From: Bacteroidia bacterium
GTDB lineage: Bacteria; Bacteroidota; Bacteroidia; UKL13-3
Assembly: GCA_022402405.1 (NCBI GenBank)
Contig: JAKRSG010000244.1
Span: 1 to 10,323 of the forward strand
Length of the DNA: 10,323 nt
Direction: 5' to 3'
A model generated the notes under the pieces. That model made no database searches, was not told the DNA's origin, and saw only the letters and a list, made by a program, of their open reading frames with translations. Positions 7,297-10,323 of this stretch are shown piece by piece; position 1 is the stretch's first letter, and each line of letters begins with the position of its first letter. The translations under genes and the position numbers were made by a program.

Positions 7297-7329
7297 TATT
7301 TTTTGGTTCAAAACATATATATTGCTGCT

Positions 7330-8103
7330 ATGAAAACGAAAGAAGAAATTGTGAGAGATTGGTTGCCAAGGTACACTGGCCGACCATTACAAGAGTTTGG
7401 AGAATATATATTGTTAACCAATTTTATACTGTATGTAGATTTATTTGCCAAGCGTTTTGATGTAGAAGTTATGGGTAGAGATAAGCCCATGCAAACCGCT
7501 ACCGCAGAAAATATTACCATCATTAATTTTGGTATGGGCAGCGCCATGGCTGCTACTTGCATGGATTTATTAAGCGCTGTTAAACCAAAGGCGGCCTTGT
7601 TTTTGGGTAAGTGTGGCGGACTAAAAAAAGTGACGAAAATTGGTGATTTGATATTGCCTATTGCGGCCATTAGAGGCGAAGGAACAAGCAATGATTATAT
7701 CATGGAAGAAATTCCGGCACTGCCTTCTTTTAGGTTGCAAAAGGCTGTTTCTGCAACCATTGTAAAACACGATTTAGACTACTGGACAGGCACAGTTTAT
7801 ACAACTAACCGTCGCGTTTGGGAACATGACGAGAACTTTAAAGAATACCTGAGAAAAACACGTGCTATGGGTATCGATATGGAAACGGCTACCATTTTTA
7901 TTACTGGGTTTGTAAACGAAATTCCTAAAGGAGCTTTGCTCTTAGTTAGCGATAATCCAATGGTTCCAGAAGGAGTTAAAACCTCTAAAAGTGATGACAG
8001 TGTTACCAAAAATTACGTGCTAAAACATCTAGAAATTGGCATCGATTCTCTCATAGAACTCCGCGATTCTGGCGAGTCTGTAAAGCATCTAAGATTTGAA
8101 TAA
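7330..8103 (+). CDS. amn: AMP nucleosidase (short Bacteroidetes type)
   Basis: A 257-residue member of the nucleoside phosphorylase fold that splits AMP into adenine and ribose 5-phosphate. Signature segments are NFGMGSAMAATCMD (66-79), FLGKCGGLK (91-99), the purine/ribose-binding GIDMETATI (181-189, with E185), and VSDNPM (206-211) containing D208. The E. coli enzyme carries an additional N-terminal regulatory domain that is absent here; this compact length is normal in Bacteroidetes. I chose ATG 7330, giving MKTKEEIVRDWLPRYTG, which starts like other family members; the frame is open up to a TTG at 7303 but the added residues look like leader. It lies 33 nt after the ATPase gene and could be read through from it, though no functional link is evident. 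Confidence 0.92.
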   Translation: MKTKEEIVRDWLPRYTGRPLQEFGEYILLTNFILYVDLFAKRFDVEVMGRDKPMQTATAENITIINFGMGSAMAATCMDLLSAVKPKAALFLGKCGGLKKVTKIGDLILPIAAIRGEGTSNDYIMEEIPALPSFRLQKAVSATIVKHDLDYWTGTVYTTNRRVWEHDENFKEYLRKTRAMGIDMETATIFITGFVNEIPKGALLLVSDNPMVPEGVKTSKSDDSVTKNYVLKHLEIGIDSLIELRDSGESVKHLRFE

Positions 8104-8106
8104 ATT

Positions 8107-8127
8107 ATGGGTTCGGGCTGAACCAAT
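8107..8127 (+). terminator. Possible weak terminator after the AMP nucleosidase gene
   Basis: GGTTC (8110-8114) pairs with GAACC (8120-8124) around a 5-nt loop, and the flanks AT/AT may add two pairs across one mismatch. Only a short TTT follows at 8127-8129, so termination would be inefficient. It separates the AMP nucleosidase gene from the ars promoter region. Confidence 0.35.
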
Positions 8128-8144
8128 TTGTAATTCAAAAGATC

Positions 8145-8177
8145 TTGAAGTTTTTAGTTTTATTGTTCGTACATTTG
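8145..8177 (+). promoter_or_regulatory. Promoter of arsR
   Basis: TTG at 8145-8147 and, after 22 nt, TACATTTG at 8170-8177 match the Bacteroidetes -33/-7 consensus (TTG, 17-23 nt, TAnnTTTG). Transcription would begin a few bases downstream, giving a leader of roughly 12-16 nt before the arsR ATG at 8197. The -7 element lies exactly inside an operator palindrome. Confidence 0.65.
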
Positions 8178-8186
8178 CGAACGATA
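8161..8186. promoter_or_regulatory. ArsR operator 1, enclosing the arsR -7 element
   Basis: The palindrome is GTTCG (8165-8169), an 8-nt spacer, and CGAAC (8178-8182). The match extends outward: TATT before and GATA after agree with perfect dyad symmetry at three of four further positions. The spacer is TACATTTG, the predicted -7 element, so bound repressor would block polymerase and arsR should repress itself. Confidence 0.72.
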
Positions 8187-8196
8187 AAACTAAAAT

Positions 8197-8532
8197 ATGC
8201 CAAGCAAAAAAAAATCTGAATATTTTACGAAGGACCAAGAGCAATTAGCCAGATTTTCAAAAGCTATGGCTAATCCTATTCGTATCGCTATTTTACAGCT
8301 ACTTCAAAGTAAAGCTTGTTGTTATCATGGCGATATGGCTGATGAATTACCAATTGCAAAATCTACTCTTTCACAACATTTAAATGAACTAAAAGATGCA
8401 GGGTTAATTCAGGGCGAAATTACCCCGCCAACGGTGAAGTATTGCATCAACACTAAAAACTGGAAGAAAGCTCAAAAGTTATTTCAGGAAATGTTTCAAG
8501 AAGTTACATTAATAGAATCTTGTAAGGTTTAA
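8197..8532 (+). CDS. arsR: ArsR-family metalloregulatory repressor of the arsenic cluster
   Basis: A 111-residue winged-helix repressor that should leave its operators when it binds As(III) or a related ion. The N-terminal helix holds FSKAMANPIRIAILQLL (20-36), the usual ArsR opening; the recognition helix is AKSTLSQHLNELKDAG (54-69), followed by the wing IQGEITPPTVKYCIN. The classical CxC metal motif at the start of the DNA-binding helix pair is replaced by C41-C42-Y-H44, and further cysteines are C83 and C109, so the inducer site must be built differently from E. coli ArsR. The ATG at 8197 follows a short leader from the predicted promoter. Operators of the same design occur in front of this gene and of the next one, which supports autoregulation plus control of the downstream genes. 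The identity of the inducer is inferred from the Acr3 neighbour. Confidence 0.9.
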   Translation: MPSKKKSEYFTKDQEQLARFSKAMANPIRIAILQLLQSKACCYHGDMADELPIAKSTLSQHLNELKDAGLIQGEITPPTVKYCINTKNWKKAQKLFQEMFQEVTLIESCKV

Positions 8533-8543
8533 CTTATTAAATA

Positions 8544-8561
8544 ATTCGTAATTATACGAAT
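8544..8561. promoter_or_regulatory. ArsR operator 2, upstream palindrome before the thioredoxin gene
   Basis: ATTCGTA (8544-8550) and TACGAAT (8555-8561) form a perfect 7-bp dyad around ATTA. It has the same TTCG-N8-CGAA core spacing as the other two operators, but its spacer is TAATTATA and is not a -7 element. Its centre is 29 bp upstream of operator 3, and it covers the area where a -33 element would be expected. A role as a short terminator for arsR is less likely because no U-tract follows. Confidence 0.6.
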
Positions 8562-8572
8562 ATTGAAAGATT

Positions 8573-8590
8573 GTTCGTATGTTTGCGAAC
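8573..8590. promoter_or_regulatory. ArsR operator 3 enclosing the promoter of the thioredoxin/acr3 genes
   Basis: GTTCG (8573-8577) and CGAAC (8586-8590) flank TATGTTTG (8578-8585), which is a full match to the TAnnTTTG -7 consensus. The arms are identical to operator 1, including the 8-bp spacing. No clear TTG is present 17-23 nt upstream (the nearest is TTA at 8552-8554), so promoter strength is uncertain. The leader to the ATG at 8616 would be about 25 nt, without a Shine-Dalgarno sequence. Confidence 0.7.
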
Positions 8591-8615
8591 AGGAATTTGT
8601 ATATTAATTAGTACC

Positions 8616-8852
8616 ATGACAAACATAAAAGTATTAGGACCAGGTTGTGCAAAGTGCAAAACCACCTACAACAATGTATTAGAAGCGCTGAAGCATGTGG
8701 GCGCAGAGGCCACTGTAGAAAAGATAGAAGACATTGAAGAAATGATGAAATATAATGTGCTTACCACTCCGGTGCTGATGATAGATGATGAGGTGAAAAT
8801 AAAGGGAAGGGTTGCCAGCACTGCTGAAATTATTGAATTACTAACCAAGTAA
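8616..8852 (+). CDS. Small thioredoxin-like redox protein of the arsenic cluster
   Basis: A 78-residue thioredoxin-fold protein of the small redox-active disulfide type. The redox motif is C11-A-K-C14 (GPGCAKC) near the N-terminus, and the cis-proline side of the active site is TTP52VLMIDD. There is no signal peptide, so it works in the cytoplasm. I chose ATG 8616 because the frame upstream of it (open to a TTG at 8571) runs through the operator and -7 element and would not be transcribed. Its position between arsR and acr3, behind its own ArsR-type operator, suggests that it is induced by arsenic and could hand electrons to the arsenate reductase-like protein; direct electron transfer is inference. 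It sits 14 nt ahead of acr3. Confidence 0.88.
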   Translation: MTNIKVLGPGCAKCKTTYNNVLEALKHVGAEATVEKIEDIEEMMKYNVLTTPVLMIDDEVKIKGRVASTAEIIELLTK

Positions 8853-8866
8853 CTTCTATTAAAAAA

Positions 8867-9898
8867 ATGCAAGCCAAACTTAAATTTTTGGATAGGTTTT
8901 TAACCTTGTGGATTTTTTTAGCCATGATTGTTGGAGTGGGCCTTGGTTATCTGTTTCCAGGTATTAAATCTATCTTCGATAGTTTATCTGTTGGTTCAAC
9001 CAATATTCCATTGGCTATTGGTTTAATATTGATGATGTATCCTCCCTTGGCTAAGGTTGATTATTCACTGCTACCAAAGGCGTTTCATGATACAAAAGTA
9101 ATGACACTCTCACTATTTTTAAATTGGATTGTGGGTCCGGTTTTGATGTTTGTACTAGCCGTAATATTTTTAAGAGATCAGCCAGATTATATGGTTGGGT
9201 TAATCTTAATAGGCTTGGCTAGGTGCATTGCCATGGTTATCGTATGGAACGATTTGGCAGGAGGTAACAGAGAATATGGTGCCTTATTAATTGCTTTAAA
9301 CAGCGTTTTTCAGGTATTATCATATAGTTTTTATGCTTGGCTTTTTATAAATGTATTGCCGCATAAACTTGGTCTTGGTGAGTTTACTGTGCAAGTTCCG
9401 ATTACAGAGGTTGCGCAGAGTGTTTTAATATACTTGGGAGTGCCGTTTTTAGCTGGATATTTGAGTCGTAAATATTTGGTTCAGGCCAAGGGTTTGGCTT
9501 GGTATAACACTAAATTTGTTCCTAAGATATCTCCTATAACTTTGTATGCTTTGCTCTTTACAATTGTTTTAATGTTTAGCTTAAAAGGAGATAAAATTTT
9601 AGAATTACCATTAGATGTTTTATCAGTTGCAGTTCCTTTGGTAATTTACTTTATACTTATGTTTTTTGTGAGCTTTTTTGTCAATAAATCTATGAAGGTT
9701 TCATATGATAAAAATGCTGCTATTTCTTTTACCGCCACCGGCAATAATTTTGAATTAGCTATTGCCGTTGCTATTTCAGTTTTCGGTATTCATTCGGCGC
9801 AAGCCTTTGTGGGAGTAGTTGGTCCGCTTATAGAGGTGCCAGTTCTTATCTTATTGGTTAAAGCAAGTTTGTATCTAAAAACAAAATATTACGCATGA
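8867..9898 (+). CDS. acr3: Acr3-family arsenite efflux permease
   Basis: A 343-residue inner-membrane carrier of the BASS/Acr3 superfamily that exports arsenite. About ten hydrophobic segments are visible (near 10-30, 45-60, 78-102, 109-127, 137-163, 181-199, 223-239, 251-273, 288-307 and 314-337). The two functional signatures are present: GLARC120IAMVIVWNDLAGGNREY and TATGNNFE296LAIAVAI. The spacing between Cys120 and Glu296 (176 residues) equals that between the essential Cys129 and Glu305 reported for the Alkaliphilus enzyme. The start ATG follows an A-rich run 14 nt after the thioredoxin gene, without a Shine-Dalgarno sequence. Its end overlaps the next start (ATGA, 9895-9898), which points to translational coupling with the reductase-like gene. 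Confidence 0.95.
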   Translation: MQAKLKFLDRFLTLWIFLAMIVGVGLGYLFPGIKSIFDSLSVGSTNIPLAIGLILMMYPPLAKVDYSLLPKAFHDTKVMTLSLFLNWIVGPVLMFVLAVIFLRDQPDYMVGLILIGLARCIAMVIVWNDLAGGNREYGALLIALNSVFQVLSYSFYAWLFINVLPHKLGLGEFTVQVPITEVAQSVLIYLGVPFLAGYLSRKYLVQAKGLAWYNTKFVPKISPITLYALLFTIVLMFSLKGDKILELPLDVLSVAVPLVIYFILMFFVSFFVNKSMKVSYDKNAAISFTATGNNFELAIAVAISVFGIHSAQAFVGVVGPLIEVPVLILLVKASLYLKTKYYA

Positions 9899-10200
9899 TA
9901 TTTCCAGAAATTTTAAGCAGCATCCACACTTTTTCTGAGTCGGCTATTTCGGCTGAACGCAAAGCTGTTTTGCAGCCATTGGTTTTGTATATCCAAGAAA
10001 AAAAGAATTCGAATGAAACCATTCGGTTAAATTTTATCTGCACACATAATTCGAGAAGAAGTCATCTCTCGCAAGTTTGGGCTCAGACCATGGCCTATTA
10101 TTTTAAGGTGCCAAGTGTGTATTGTTATTCTGGCGGTACAGAAGCCACTGCCATGTTTCCAAAAGCGGTTGAAACATTAATAACTCAAGGTTTAGAATAG
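9895..10200 (+). CDS. LMW-phosphatase-type arsenate reductase candidate, 5' part of a frameshifted gene
   Basis: The first 101 codons of a protein with an LMW-PTPase/ArsC-like fold. An N-terminal helical extension of about 40 residues precedes the P-loop strand NFICTHNSRRSHLSQVWA, with the CX5R motif C49 to R55 followed by S56; this loop binds phosphate or arsenate and C49 is the nucleophile. The frame stops at TAG 10198-10200 directly after TLITQGLE, in the middle of the expected fold. The +2 frame continues from about 10191 with plausible family sequence, so this is a disrupted gene. The ATG overlaps the acr3 stop (ATGA), placing it in the same operon. Reduction of arsenate to arsenite for Acr3 export is the likely role of the intact protein; a protein-tyrosine phosphatase activity is the alternative. 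The shortened product should lack the later catalytic Asp and any resolving cysteines. Confidence 0.8.
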   Translation: MIFPEILSSIHTFSESAISAERKAVLQPLVLYIQEKKNSNETIRLNFICTHNSRRSHLSQVWAQTMAYYFKVPSVYCYSGGTEATAMFPKAVETLITQGLE

Positions 10201-10323
10201 AAAAATTATCTGAGGAGCAAAACCCAGTTTACGCTGTAAAATATGCAGCTAATGAAGCAGCAATTATCTGCTTTTCTAAAAAATATTCTGCCAATTTTAA
10301 TCCTCAACAAGGATACGGAGCAG
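10191..10323 (+). pseudogene. Continuation of the reductase-like gene in a shifted frame (3' cut by window)
   Basis: Reading codons from 10191 gives FRIEKLSEEQNPVYAVKY and then NEAAIICFSKKY and FNPQQGYGA, open to the window end. This fits the segment that normally follows TLxxQGF in this phosphatase family. One extra T in the TTT run at 10191-10193 would join both frames as QGFRIEKLS, with no stop between. It is therefore one gene with a 1-nt deletion, either real or a homopolymer sequencing error. The remainder of the gene, including its natural stop, is outside the window. Confidence 0.78.

Noticed and set aside
7303..7329. TTG-initiated N-terminal extension of AMP nucleosidase
   Set aside because: The nine added residues (MVQNIYIAA) do not resemble the family N-terminus, which begins at MKTKEEIV; ATG 7330 is the better start.
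7308..8009. Minus-strand open frames opposite AMP nucleosidase
   Set aside because: Their content mirrors the codon pattern of the sense gene and they have no recognisable domain.
8571..8615. TTG-initiated N-terminal extension of the thioredoxin-like protein
   Set aside because: It would begin inside the operator and upstream of the predicted transcription start, and adds residues before the normal first strand of the fold.
10185..10200. Programmed -1 ribosomal frameshift in the reductase-like gene
   Set aside because: In-frame codons are CAA GGT TTA; there is no XXXYYYZ heptamer, and no clear downstream stem-loop was found. A deletion or homopolymer error is simpler.

Overview
The window is AT-rich DNA from a member of the Bacteroidetes. 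The evidence is the gene families (stand-alone MnmD, the short Bacteroidetes-type AMP nucleosidase, a secreted EEP-family protein whose signal peptide ends in TAQ), the near absence of Shine-Dalgarno sequences, and several matches to the Bacteroidetes promoter consensus (TTG at -33, TAnnTTTG at -7). Genus cannot be told from the sequence.

Left part (1-4628): the 3' end of an NAD(P)H-hydrate repair gene on the + strand converges with a tightly packed five-gene minus-strand run. In transcription order this run holds a secreted endonuclease/exonuclease/phosphatase-family protein, the tRNA wobble-uridine methyltransferase MnmD, an FAD-dependent oxidoreductase resembling the oxidase half of MnmC, an L-Ala-D/L-Glu-type dipeptide epimerase, and a helical protein of unknown function. 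Intergenic gaps are 1, 2, 54 and 5 nt. The convergent junction carries a 14-bp tandem repeat that runs into the end of the last gene.

Middle (4715-8103): three + strand genes, a VWA-domain protein and a Mg-chelatase/MoxR-type AAA+ ATPase (5 nt apart, a typical metal-dependent adhesion/ATPase pair), then AMP nucleosidase.

Right part (8141-10323): an arsenic-resistance cluster of an ArsR repressor, a 78-residue thioredoxin-like protein, an Acr3 arsenite efflux permease, and an LMW-phosphatase-type arsenate-reductase candidate that overlaps acr3 by ATGA. The last gene is broken by an apparent 1-nt deletion near 10191 and continues in another frame to the window edge. Three palindromes of the same design (TTCG-N8-CGAA core) lie in front of arsR and of the thioredoxin gene. 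In two of them the 8-bp spacer is itself a perfect TAnnTTTG promoter element, so repressor binding and RNA polymerase binding should exclude each other.

The strongest items for a second look are the operator/promoter design of the ars cluster, the frameshift in the reductase gene, the split MnmC-like gene pair, and the AAA+ ATPase with altered Walker A and B residues. No mobile element, CRISPR array, tRNA or rRNA was seen.
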